Of a stretch of DNA of 64,000 nucleotides, positions 15,962 through 24,086 are shown one piece after another. Made by a program: the position numbers and the translations under genes. Below the pieces are notes generated by a model that ran no database searches, was not told the DNA's origin, and saw nothing but the letters and a program-made list of their open reading frames with translations. Origin of the DNA: Ruania alba (GTDB lineage: Bacteria; Actinomycetota; Actinomycetes; Actinomycetales; Beutenbergiaceae); NCBI RefSeq assembly GCF_900105765.1, contig NZ_FNTX01000001.1:2080387-2144386 (forward strand), read 5' to 3'. The number at the start of each line of letters is the position of its first letter. The first letter of the stretch is position 1.

Positions 15962-17014
15962 CTACGACATGGCTCCCGGTGCGAAGTGGTCCCAGCCCGC
16001 ACCGTCCACCGGCGGCGCCGCGCCGTCCAGCGTCACCCAGGGCCGCCCCGGTTCGTGCGCGGCGATCGTTCCGATCTCCCGGAACCGCTCGGGCAGCTCC
16101 TGGTCCGGCCCGAACACGGCAAGCAGTCCGTGGTCCTCTCCCCCGGTGAGCACCCACCGCCACGGGTCGTCCTCGCACGCCTGCGCCAGCTCGGCCAGCA
16201 CCTCCACGTCCGGCCGCAACCCGTCGCCCGAGAGGTCGAGCTGCACCCCGGAGGAACGCGCCATCCGACCTGCATCGCGCAGCAGCCCGTCGCTGAGGTC
16301 CATCATCGCCCGCACCCCGGCCGCCGCGGCCGCCGGTCCCGCAGCCAGCGGCGGGTCGGGGCGTACATACCCCCCGACGGCGTCCCGCACCACCGCGTCG
16401 AGGTGCCGCTGGTCGTCGGTCACCTGCCCCGGTTCCGACGGCGAATGGCACCTCGCGACGATGCCTGCCTCGAGCGCGGCAAGCCCGGCGGCCGAGCGGC
16501 CGAGCACGCCGGCGTGACAGACCCGGTCGCCCACCCTGGCTCCGTCCCGCAGCACCGGCTCCCGGCCCTGCAGGTCGCCATGTGCGGTCACGGAGATCAT
16601 GACGACGGGCCCGGAGGAGAGATCACCGCCCACGGCCCCCACCTGATGCGGTGCGCACGCAGCGGCCATCCCGTCCGCGAGCGACTCCACCCAGGTGACC
16701 TCGAGGTCGGGTGGCATCACCAGGGAGGTGACCACCGCCGTCGGGCGGGCGCCCATGGCGGCCACATCGGCCAGGTTCTGCATCACGGCACGCCAGCCCA
16801 CATCGCACCCCGAGCTCCACGCGCGGCGGAAGTGCCGGTCCTCGACGAGCACGTCGGTGGTCACCACGAACCGCCCATCGGGTGCGGCCACCACGGCGGC
16901 GTCATCGCCCGGGCCGAGCACGGTGGCCGGCCCTTGCGGCAGGCGCGGGATGATCCGGGCGAGCAGCTCCTCCTCGGTCAGGTCACGCACAGGCTGGTTC
17001 GGGTGCTCAGTCAC
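15962..17014 (-). CDS. thiL: Thiamine-monophosphate kinase
   Basis: A 350-residue enzyme that phosphorylates TMP to thiamine pyrophosphate. The glycine-rich motif LGPGDDAAVV, the TTDVLVEDRHF metal site, NLADVAAMGA, VGGDLSSGP and the late DLSDGLLRDAGR and LTGGEDH motifs are all in order. The GTG at 17014 is used. It is divergent from the DUF3515 lipoprotein by 35 bp, and the thiL-DUF3515-ddl order is a conserved actinobacterial arrangement. Confidence 0.94.
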   Translation of the reverse strand: MTEHPNQPVRDLTEEELLARIIPRLPQGPATVLGPGDDAAVVAAPDGRFVVTTDVLVEDRHFRRAWSSGCDVGWRAVMQNLADVAAMGARPTAVVTSLVMPPDLEVTWVESLADGMAAACAPHQVGAVGGDLSSGPVVMISVTAHGDLQGREPVLRDGARVGDRVCHAGVLGRSAAGLAALEAGIVARCHSPSEPGQVTDDQRHLDAVVRDAVGGYVRPDPPLAAGPAAAAAGVRAMMDLSDGLLRDAGRMARSSGVQLDLSGDGLRPDVEVLAELAQACEDDPWRWVLTGGEDHGLLAVFGPDQELPERFREIGTIAAHEPGRPWVTLDGAAPPVDGAGWDHFAPGAMS

Positions 17015-17049
17015 ACCGGCGAGCCTATCCGCGCCGGTATCGTGGGGCC

Positions 17050-17547
17050 GTGCCTGTCCGTACCCGAGTCGCCACCGCGGCCACTACTGCCCTGCTGGTC
17101 CTCGGGCTCGCCGCCTGCGGAGCTCCGGTGGAGGTGGAGCCGGCACCAGAGGCCAGTACCCCGGTCTGCGCCGAGGTGCTGCGCAGCCTGCCGGACGAGC
17201 TGGCCGGCGCAGAGCGGCGGTCCACCACCTCCCAGGCGTCTGCCGCGTGGGGCGACCCGGCCATCACCTTCCGGTGCGGGGTCCCGGTGCTCGGGCCCAC
17301 CACGGACCGGTGCATCACTGCCGAGGCGGCAGACGGCACCAGTGTGGACTGGGTGGTGGCCGAGCTGGGCAGCGTCTCCGGGGACGCCTGGCAGTTCACC
17401 ACCTATGGGCGTTCGCCCGCGATCGAGCTGGTGGTCCCGGTGATCTACGCAGGTGAAGATCCCACCACGCTGCTGGTGGACATCGGTGAGGCGCTCACGT
17501 TCATCGAGGCTGAGCGGGAGTGTCTCGCGCTCGACGACACCGCGTGA
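17050..17547 (+). CDS. DUF3515-family lipoprotein
   Basis: A 165-residue exported lipoprotein. The signal peptide (PVRTRVATAATTALLVLGLAAC) ends in the lipobox LAAC at about residues 20-23, and the mature part contains four further Cys (CAEVLRSLP, FRCGVP, RCITAE, ECLAL) that could form disulfides. DUF3515 proteins occur between ddl and thiL across Actinobacteria but have no known function. It ends 3 bp before the convergent ddl stop. Confidence 0.85.
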   Translation: MPVRTRVATAATTALLVLGLAACGAPVEVEPAPEASTPVCAEVLRSLPDELAGAERRSTTSQASAAWGDPAITFRCGVPVLGPTTDRCITAEAADGTSVDWVVAELGSVSGDAWQFTTYGRSPAIELVVPVIYAGEDPTTLLVDIGEALTFIEAERECLALDDTA

Positions 17548-17550
17548 GCC

Positions 17551-18666
17551 TCAGCGCAGGCCGGTGGGCCGTTCCCGGGCGAGCTCGACCAGCTCGCTGA
17601 TCAGGTCCGGATAGGCCAGCCCGGAGCGCTCCCACATCATCGGGTACATGGAGAACGGGGTGAACCCGGGCATCGTGTTGAGCTCGTTGACCACCACCTC
17701 GCCGGCGTCGGTGTAGAAGAAGTCCACCCGGGCCAGCCCCTCACAGCTGAGCGCCTCGAAGGTCTGCACGGCAAGGTCACGCACCTGGGCGGTCACCTCC
17801 TCGGGCAACGTCGCGGGCCAGGCGAGCGTGACGCCGTCGGCGTGGAAGTACTTCGACTCGTAGTCGTAGAACCCGTGCTCGGGGTCGGTCACCACGATCT
17901 CCCCGGGCAGCGTGGTGCGGGCCGGGGTGTCGCCTCGGCCCTCGAGCACCGCGCACTCGATCTCTCGGCCGACGATCGCCGCCTCCACGATCACCTTGGG
18001 GTCGTGCCGCTGGGCCTCCTCGACGGCGGCCGTCAAGTCCTCCGGTCGGTCCACCTTGGTGATGCCGATGCTGGAGCCGGCCCGGCACGGTTTGACGAAC
18101 ACCGGCCAGCCGAGCGCCGCCACCGAGGCCAGGGCCTCCTCACGGGCGGTGCGCCAGGCGCGAGGGGTGATCACCGTGTACGGGCCCACCGGCAGCCCGG
18201 CGCCGGCGAGCACGATCTTCATGTAGTGCTTGTCCATCCCGACGGCGGAGGCCAGCACCCCGGAGCCCACGTAGGGCAGACCGGCGAGCTCGAGCAGTCC
18301 CTGCAGGGTGCCGTCCTCACCGAACGGGCCGTGCAGCAGCGGGAGCACCACGTCCACCTCACCGAGCAGCGCGGGGACCGCGCCGGGCTCGTAGCTGACC
18401 ATGTCCCGGGAGACCTCACCGAGCGGCAGCAGCACCCGGGTACCGTCTGCGGCGGCGACCTCCGGCGGGGCGGAACCGGTGATTTGCCACCGGGCAGGGT
18501 CGTCGGAGGCGATGACCCACTCGCCGGCGCGGGTGATCCCGATCGGGACCACGTCGTACCGCTCGCGGTCGATCGCGGCCAGCACCCCGGCCGCGGTCGC
18601 GCAGCTCACGGGATGCTCGTCGCTGCGTCCGCCGAACAGGATCGCCACACGGGTTCGCTCGCTCAT
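17551..18666 (-). CDS. ddl: D-alanine--D-alanine ligase
   Basis: A 371-residue ATP-grasp enzyme making the D-Ala-D-Ala dipeptide for peptidoglycan. Visible are VAILFGGRSDEHPVSCATA, LPLLHGPFGEDGTLQG, GSGVLASAVGMDKHYMK, PVFVKPCRAGSSIGITKV, EIECAVLEG and the C-terminal ARVDFFY, VNELNTMPGFTPFSMYP. The ATG at 18666 gives the standard start MSERTRVAILFGG. The gene is divergent from the PLP enzyme. The usual upstream neighbour gpsA is absent. Confidence 0.95.
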   Translation of the reverse strand: MSERTRVAILFGGRSDEHPVSCATAAGVLAAIDRERYDVVPIGITRAGEWVIASDDPARWQITGSAPPEVAAADGTRVLLPLGEVSRDMVSYEPGAVPALLGEVDVVLPLLHGPFGEDGTLQGLLELAGLPYVGSGVLASAVGMDKHYMKIVLAGAGLPVGPYTVITPRAWRTAREEALASVAALGWPVFVKPCRAGSSIGITKVDRPEDLTAAVEEAQRHDPKVIVEAAIVGREIECAVLEGRGDTPARTTLPGEIVVTDPEHGFYDYESKYFHADGVTLAWPATLPEEVTAQVRDLAVQTFEALSCEGLARVDFFYTDAGEVVVNELNTMPGFTPFSMYPMMWERSGLAYPDLISELVELARERPTGLR

Positions 18667-18761
18667 CACCGCCGAGCGTACGACACCGGCGCCCTCCGAC
18701 GGCGCCCACACTCCGGTCCGGCGGCTCACCCGGGGCGGGAGCGTGCGTAGGCTTGCCAGCC

Positions 18762-19931
18762 ATGAGCGACCTGAGCCACCTGCACCCCGACACGACGGCG
18801 GTGACCGCCGGCCGTCCGCCCCGGACCGAGCAGACGCCGGTGAACGCGCCCGTGGTGCTCTCCTCCACCTACTACTCCACCGGGGTGCCAGAGGCCGGCG
18901 ATCTTGTCTACGCACGGGCGGGCACCGAGACGTGGCTGCCGCTGGAGCAGGCGCTTGCCGCACTGGAGCGCGCGGAGCTGCCCGCTCTCGCGTTCGCCTC
19001 CGGGATGGGCGCGATCTCCGCCGCGCTCGACCTGGTGCCGGCCGGTGGTGAGGTGGTGATTCCGCGGCACAGCTATCACGCGTCCCTGGTGGCCGCCCGG
19101 CACCTGGCGGAGCGGTCCGGGGTCACGGTCACCGAGGTGGACATCGCCGAGACCGAGCAGGTGACGGCGGCCCTCACCTCGTCCGCGCAGCGCGGGCACG
19201 CTCCGGTGCTGTGGGTGGAGTCCCCGACGAACCCGATGCTGGAGGTGGCCGATCTACCCGTGCTGGCGGAGGCGACCCACGCCGCCGGTGGGCTGGTCAT
19301 CGCCGACAACACGTTCGCCACCCCGCTCGGCCAACGTCCGCTCGAGCTGGGCGCCGACGTGGTCGTGCACTCGGTCACCAAGTACTTGGCCGGGCACTCT
19401 GACGTGGTGCTCGGCGCCGTGCTCACCAACGATTCCTCCCTGCATCAGCACCTGCACACGCGGCGCAGTATCGGCGGTGCGATCGCCGGACCGTGGGAGG
19501 CGTGGCTCGCGCTGCGCGGCATGCGGACGCTGTCCCTGCGCGTGCAGCGTGCCCAGCAGAACGCCGCCGCGCTGGCCGCACACCTCAGCGGGCACCCGCA
19601 CGTGGTCGCGGTGGGCTACCCCGGGCTGCCGGACCACCCGCAGCACCAGCGTGCCGCGGACCAGATGAACGGTTTCGGGTCGATCCTCACGCTGCGTCCG
19701 CTCGGCGGCGTGGCCGGTGCGGATGCGCTCACCCGCGCGGTGCAACTGTGGCTCCCGGCCACTAGCCTGGGTGGGGTGGAGTCGCTGCTGGAGCGGCGGC
19801 GCCGATTGGCTGCCGAGGCGCCCACCGTGCCGGAGGACCTGCTGCGGCTGTCCGTCGGCATAGAGGACGCCGACGACCTGATCGCCGATCTCGACCGGGC
19901 CCTGGCCGTCGCCGCGGAGTACGCTCGATAG
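18762..19931 (+). CDS. Cys/Met-metabolism PLP-dependent enzyme (cystathionine gamma-synthase-like)
   Basis: A 389-residue fold-type I PLP enzyme of the trans-sulfuration family. It has the FASGMGAISAAL phosphate-binding region, WVESPTNPMLEV, IADNTFATP and the PLP lysine in HSVTKYLAGHSD, plus the C-terminal LSVGIEDADDLIADL. It could be a cystathionine gamma-synthase, a gamma-lyase or an O-acetylhomoserine sulfhydrylase; the sequence by eye does not decide. The ATG at 18762 gives MSDLSHLHPDTTAV. It is divergent from ddl (95 bp) and is followed by a lipoprotein gene 24 bp downstream. Confidence 0.88.
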   Translation: MSDLSHLHPDTTAVTAGRPPRTEQTPVNAPVVLSSTYYSTGVPEAGDLVYARAGTETWLPLEQALAALERAELPALAFASGMGAISAALDLVPAGGEVVIPRHSYHASLVAARHLAERSGVTVTEVDIAETEQVTAALTSSAQRGHAPVLWVESPTNPMLEVADLPVLAEATHAAGGLVIADNTFATPLGQRPLELGADVVVHSVTKYLAGHSDVVLGAVLTNDSSLHQHLHTRRSIGGAIAGPWEAWLALRGMRTLSLRVQRAQQNAAALAAHLSGHPHVVAVGYPGLPDHPQHQRAADQMNGFGSILTLRPLGGVAGADALTRAVQLWLPATSLGGVESLLERRRRLAAEAPTVPEDLLRLSVGIEDADDLIADLDRALAVAAEYAR

Positions 19932-19955
19932 CACGATCGTGGGAAGGAGGCGGTG

Positions 19956-20654
19956 ATGCGACGCACACGGATCCGATACGTCCCCGCAGCGGCTCTGGCC
20001 GCCGCCCTGGCCCTGGCCGGCTGCGATGGTGACGGGGGCGGTGGTTCGCCCGGTGACGGCGGCGGGGCGACCGACCCGACGACGAGCGAGTCCGAGCCCG
20101 CCGCGGAGCCGACCGCCGAACCCAGCGAGGATCCGACCTCCGACCAGGAGTCCTCCGAGCCAACCGAGACAGCACCGACGTCCGAGGACGAACCCTCCGA
20201 GGGCGCCGAACCGTTCCCGGCGGACACCTCGACCGACACCCAGGCGCAGGAGGGCGAGCCCGACGCGCTGCTGGTGGACGCGCGGACCGGCGCGCACGAG
20301 GGGTTCGACCGCGTCGTGATCGAGTTCGACGGGACCGGTACGCCTGGTTGGACCGCCGAGTACGTCGATGAAGCAGTCCAGGACGGCAGCGGCAACCCGA
20401 TCTTGCTCGAGGGTGACGCCGTGCTCGAGGTCCGCCTGGACGGCACCCGGTACCCCGAGAAGACCGACGACTACTTCTCCCCCACCACCCTCGATCACGA
20501 GGGTGAGGAAGTCGAGCAGGTCGACGTCGGTGGGACGTTCGAGGGTTACACCCAGGTGGTGCTCGGCATCGACGACTCCGACGCACCGTTCCGGGTGTTC
20601 TCGCTCACTGACCCGGTCCGGGTCGTGATCGACGTCCAGCACGTGGAGGACTGA
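19956..20654 (+). CDS. AMIN-like-domain surface lipoprotein
   Basis: A 232-residue lipoprotein: an Arg-rich start, hydrophobic stretch and lipobox LAGC near residues 19-22. A long acidic Pro/Thr/Ser/Glu/Asp-rich linker (about 24-95) is followed by a globular AMIN-like domain (about 100-232: GFDRVVIEFDG, PVRVVIDVQHVED). The linker is typical of proteins that reach through the wall. The ATG at 19956 is favoured over the preceding GTG because AGGAGG lies 5 bases upstream. Its role is unknown. Confidence 0.8.
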   Translation: MRRTRIRYVPAAALAAALALAGCDGDGGGGSPGDGGGATDPTTSESEPAAEPTAEPSEDPTSDQESSEPTETAPTSEDEPSEGAEPFPADTSTDTQAQEGEPDALLVDARTGAHEGFDRVVIEFDGTGTPGWTAEYVDEAVQDGSGNPILLEGDAVLEVRLDGTRYPEKTDDYFSPTTLDHEGEEVEQVDVGGTFEGYTQVVLGIDDSDAPFRVFSLTDPVRVVIDVQHVED

Positions 20655-20753
20655 GCGCCGCCCCGGGCCGGCATGGGGAGTTCTGCCCCCGCTGCCCTGC
20701 CTCGCAGTGCGTAAGATGATCGGCGGATCGCTGCACGTTGCACGGGGGTACGG

Positions 20754-23700
20754 GTGAGCTGGTGGGCTGAACTGCGTCGTCGACGTCGCCCGATCGCCAG
20801 TGCCACCATTCTCTCGCTCGTGCTGGGCACGGTGGTGGCCCTGAGCCTGAACTACGACGGTGTCGCCACCGCTGATGTCGATCTGAACGACGGCGGGGTG
20901 TGGGTCTCCAACAACGAATCGATCCTGGTGGGTCGGCTCAACTACCCGGTGGGCCAGATCGACGCCACTCTGGCGGCGTTGAGCCAGGACGTCGATCTGT
21001 TGCAGCACGGTGCGGTGGTGCTGATCGAGGACCGGGCCGGGCAGACCTTGCAACGGGTCAATCCCGCCACGGTGACGGTGCAGGGTCCAGCGGCGCCGCT
21101 GCCGTCAGGTGCCGATGTGCAGCTCGGAGAGGACACCGTCGGAGTGCTCGATCCCGAGACCGGCGAGTGGCGGATCCTGGCACTGGATGAGCTGCATGTG
21201 CTGGAGGAGGCGAGCGAGGAGCCGCAGGCGGTGCTGGGTACCGGAGCCGCGCACGCCATCGCTGAGGACGGCACCGCATACGGACTGGACACCGCGGCCG
21301 GTGAGCTGCTCACCTTCGACCCGCGGGAGGGTACCGAGCCGCAGGTCACCCAGCTGAACCCCGCCCTGTTCGACGGTGCACAGACCCAGCTGACGGCGGT
21401 CGGGAACGTCCCGGTGGCACTCACCGTTGATCCCACGACCGCCGAGCTCACGCTGATCCAGCCCGGCACGGACCCGCTCTCCCTCACCGATCTGGACATC
21501 GATCAGGCGTCGGCACGGCTGCAGGCTCCGAGCGCGCACGGCGACCGTGTCGCCCTAGCCACCTCCGATGCACTGGTCACGGTGCCGTTGGACGGTTCCC
21601 CGCCGACCGTGCACCCGGCATCGGCCGTCGGTCTGCCCGCGCAGCCGGTGCAGGTGGCCGGGTGTGTGCACAGTGCCTGGGCCTCGACCCCGGGCGAGTA
21701 CCTGCGCCAGTGCGGCGGGGCCGCACCCGAGAAGTTGGATGTTCCGGAGGCCACCGGCGGTGAGCTGGTGTTCCGGGAGAACCATGGCTTCGTCGTGCTG
21801 AACGAGCTGGCGACAGGGAACTCCTGGATGGTGGAGAACCCGCTGATCCTGGTGGACAGCTGGGAGGAGTCCCTCCCACCGAGCGAGGACGAGACTCAGG
21901 ACTCGCACACACCGGACCTCGCGCAGCACGAGCTCGAGCTGGACCGGGAGGCACCCAACCGGCCACCGGTCGCCGAGGACGACGAGTCCGGGGTACGTGC
22001 AGGCCGCACCGTGACGCTGCCAGTCCTGCGTAATGACTCCGACGCCGATGGCGACCTGCTGACGGTCGCGATCACCGAGGGGATCGATGCCTCGTTCGGA
22101 CGGGTGGAGGCTGTGCAGGGCGGGCGCGCGGTGCAGGTCCGGGTGGCCCCTGGGGCGAGCGGCACCGCGTCCTTCGGATACACCGTTGACGACGGCCGCG
22201 GCGGTACCGACACAGCCACCGTGAGTCTCGACGTGACGTCGGCGAACAGCCCACCGGAACAGGCCGGCGATCCCCTTGCTGTCCAGGTCGTCGCCGGCCG
22301 GACGGTGCAGGTGAACGTGCTCGAGGCTGTGCTCGATCCCGACGGAGATCCGCTTCAGGTGGTGGGGACCAGCGAGACCGGCGGCATGCAGGTCCGCCTC
22401 GGTCCGGCCGGGATGGTGACGATCACCCACCCGGGCGGAACCACCGGCACGGCGACCGTCCTCGTCCAGGTCACCGACGGGCGCTCGACCAGTGACATCC
22501 CGATCGACGTCACGGTGCTCCCGGAAGCGGCCCACCCTCCGGTCGCCGTGTTCGACTACGCGACGACGTTCGTGGACCAGACCATCGAGATCGACCCGAT
22601 CGCCAATGACCGGGACCCGAACGATCGGCCATTGCGGCTGGCGAACCTCACTTTCGCTGACGGCGCCGACGTGAGGCAGAGCACGAACTCCGCCACCTTC
22701 ACCTTCACGGCCGCATCGAGCGGGGACTACTACGTCGTCTACACCGTGGCCGACGATGACGGGCTCTCGGCCACGGGTCTGGTGCGGGTGCGGGTGCTCG
22801 CGCCCCAGAACCTGGATCCGATCGCCGCGACGGACACAGCGCAACTGTCCCCGGGCGGCTCCGTCCTCGTGGACGTGCTGGCCAACGACGAGGATCGCGC
22901 CGGCGGGGTCCTCGCCGTGCAGCAGATCACCGTTCCCGACGGTCACGGACTGCGGGTGGCCGTGCTGGAGCACCGGATCCTGCAGATCAGCGCCACCCGG
23001 ACCCTGCACGAACCGGTGACGATCTCCTACACCGTCTCGAACGGGACCCGGTCCGCTGAGGGAGACGTGCTGGTGCTCCCCATGGACGCCGAAACCGGGA
23101 CCCGCGCGCCGGTGGCGGTCGGCGACGAGGTACAGGTGCGGGCCGGGGACCACGTCACGATCCCGGTGCTGAGTAACGACTCCCACCCGGACGGCGTCGA
23201 CTTCCGCCTCGCACCGGACCTGGCCGAGACGCCCCGCACCGGGTTGATGTTCACGGCAGGCGAGATGATCCGGTTCCGCGCCCCCGAGGAGGCCGGACCG
23301 TTGACGGCGGTGTACCGGATCATCGACGTCCATGGCCGCGAGGACTCGGCGACGATCCGGATCAACGTGCAGGCACGCGCCGAGGACGCGAACAGCCCGC
23401 CGGAGGCGCGCGATGTGGACACGCGGGCGTTCTCCGGTGAGCGGATCCGGATTCCGGTCGAGCTGTACGGGATCGATCCGGACGGGGACTCGGTGCAGCT
23501 GTTGGGTGTGGATGAGCCACCAACTCTTGGGCGGATCGTCGAGGTGGGCCCCAGCTATATCGACTACCAGGCGTTCACCGACTCGGCCGGCCCGGACCAA
23601 TTCACCTACACGGTGCGGGATCGACCAGGCACGCTCTCGGTGGCGACGGTCTCGGTGGGCGTCGTCCCGCCACCGGCGCAGAACCGGCCACCGATGGCCG

Positions 23701-24086
23701 TCGAAGACACCGTCACCGTGCCACCGGACCGTCCCGTCGTGGTGGACGTGCTCGCCAATGACACCGATCCTGACGGCGACCTGCCGATCGTCGACGACCC
23801 GGCTGTCTCCGAGAGCTCCGTCGACGATGTGCACAGCCGGGAGGGGATGCTGGCCTTCACCTCCCCGTCGGATCCCGGGGACCACCTGGTCACGTATCAC
23901 ATCACCGATCTGCATGGCGGGACAGCGAGCGGCCTGCTGACCGTGACGGTCGATCCCGACAGTGAGCTCCTCCCCCGATCGCTGTGGACGACGTGGTGCC
24001 GGCAACCTCGCTGCTGGGCCAGGAGGAGGTGGTCCTCGATGTACTCGCCAACGACACCGACCCGGACGGCAGCGCCGAGCGCCTGA
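20754..24086 (+). CDS. Giant surface protein, N-terminal part (frameshifted): TM anchor, propeller-like region, cadherin-like repeats
   Basis: As sequenced the frame gives 1110 residues. One N-terminal membrane segment (about 14-35, PIASATILSLVLGTVVALSL) is followed by a beta-rich propeller-like region (about 40-380). Seven cadherin-like/tandem-95 (Big_9-like) repeats, each opening with a variant of NxPPVAxDD and VLxNDxDxDGD, follow. The last 37 residues (PRSLWTTWCRQPRCW...) are out-of-frame nonsense. Shifting by one base at the C5 run 23972-23976 restores the repeat sequence, which continues in the frame 23984-26863. The repaired protein would be about 2035 residues. The family is usually encoded beside MoxR/DUF58 genes and thought to act at the envelope; no such partners are here. 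The GTG start follows a G-rich stretch. Confidence 0.75.
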   Translation: MSWWAELRRRRRPIASATILSLVLGTVVALSLNYDGVATADVDLNDGGVWVSNNESILVGRLNYPVGQIDATLAALSQDVDLLQHGAVVLIEDRAGQTLQRVNPATVTVQGPAAPLPSGADVQLGEDTVGVLDPETGEWRILALDELHVLEEASEEPQAVLGTGAAHAIAEDGTAYGLDTAAGELLTFDPREGTEPQVTQLNPALFDGAQTQLTAVGNVPVALTVDPTTAELTLIQPGTDPLSLTDLDIDQASARLQAPSAHGDRVALATSDALVTVPLDGSPPTVHPASAVGLPAQPVQVAGCVHSAWASTPGEYLRQCGGAAPEKLDVPEATGGELVFRENHGFVVLNELATGNSWMVENPLILVDSWEESLPPSEDETQDSHTPDLAQHELELDREAPNRPPVAEDDESGVRAGRTVTLPVLRNDSDADGDLLTVAITEGIDASFGRVEAVQGGRAVQVRVAPGASGTASFGYTVDDGRGGTDTATVSLDVTSANSPPEQAGDPLAVQVVAGRTVQVNVLEAVLDPDGDPLQVVGTSETGGMQVRLGPAGMVTITHPGGTTGTATVLVQVTDGRSTSDIPIDVTVLPEAAHPPVAVFDYATTFVDQTIEIDPIANDRDPNDRPLRLANLTFADGADVRQSTNSATFTFTAASSGDYYVVYTVADDDGLSATGLVRVRVLAPQNLDPIAATDTAQLSPGGSVLVDVLANDEDRAGGVLAVQQITVPDGHGLRVAVLEHRILQISATRTLHEPVTISYTVSNGTRSAEGDVLVLPMDAETGTRAPVAVGDEVQVRAGDHVTIPVLSNDSHPDGVDFRLAPDLAETPRTGLMFTAGEMIRFRAPEEAGPLTAVYRIIDVHGREDSATIRINVQARAEDANSPPEARDVDTRAFSGERIRIPVELYGIDPDGDSVQLLGVDEPPTLGRIVEVGPSYIDYQAFTDSAGPDQFTYTVRDRPGTLSVATVSVGVVPPPAQNRPPMAVEDTVTVPPDRPVVVDVLANDTDPDGDLPIVDDPAVSESSVDDVHSREGMLAFTSPSDPGDHLVTYHITDLHGGTASGLLTVTVDPDSELLPRSLWTTWCRQPRCWARRRWSSMYSPTTPTRTAAPSA
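23972..23976 (+). other. Frameshift point in a C5 run within the giant surface protein gene
   Basis: The frame reads CTC CTC CCC CGA and leaves the repeat pattern. Inserting one C, or a ribosomal -1 slip with the CCC codon re-pairing on the C run, gives L-L-P-P-I-A-V-D-D, exactly the conserved start of the next cadherin-like repeat. Confidence 0.8.

Noticed and set aside
19254-21053. 599-codon antisense frame over the PLP enzyme and lipoprotein genes
   Set aside because: It spans two genuine genes and the intergenic gap and has no recognisable domain.
23972-23976. Programmed ribosomal frameshifting as the main explanation
   Set aside because: The slip is possible, but no stimulatory structure was identified and two other genes show the same one-base loss in G/C runs, which makes an indel more likely.
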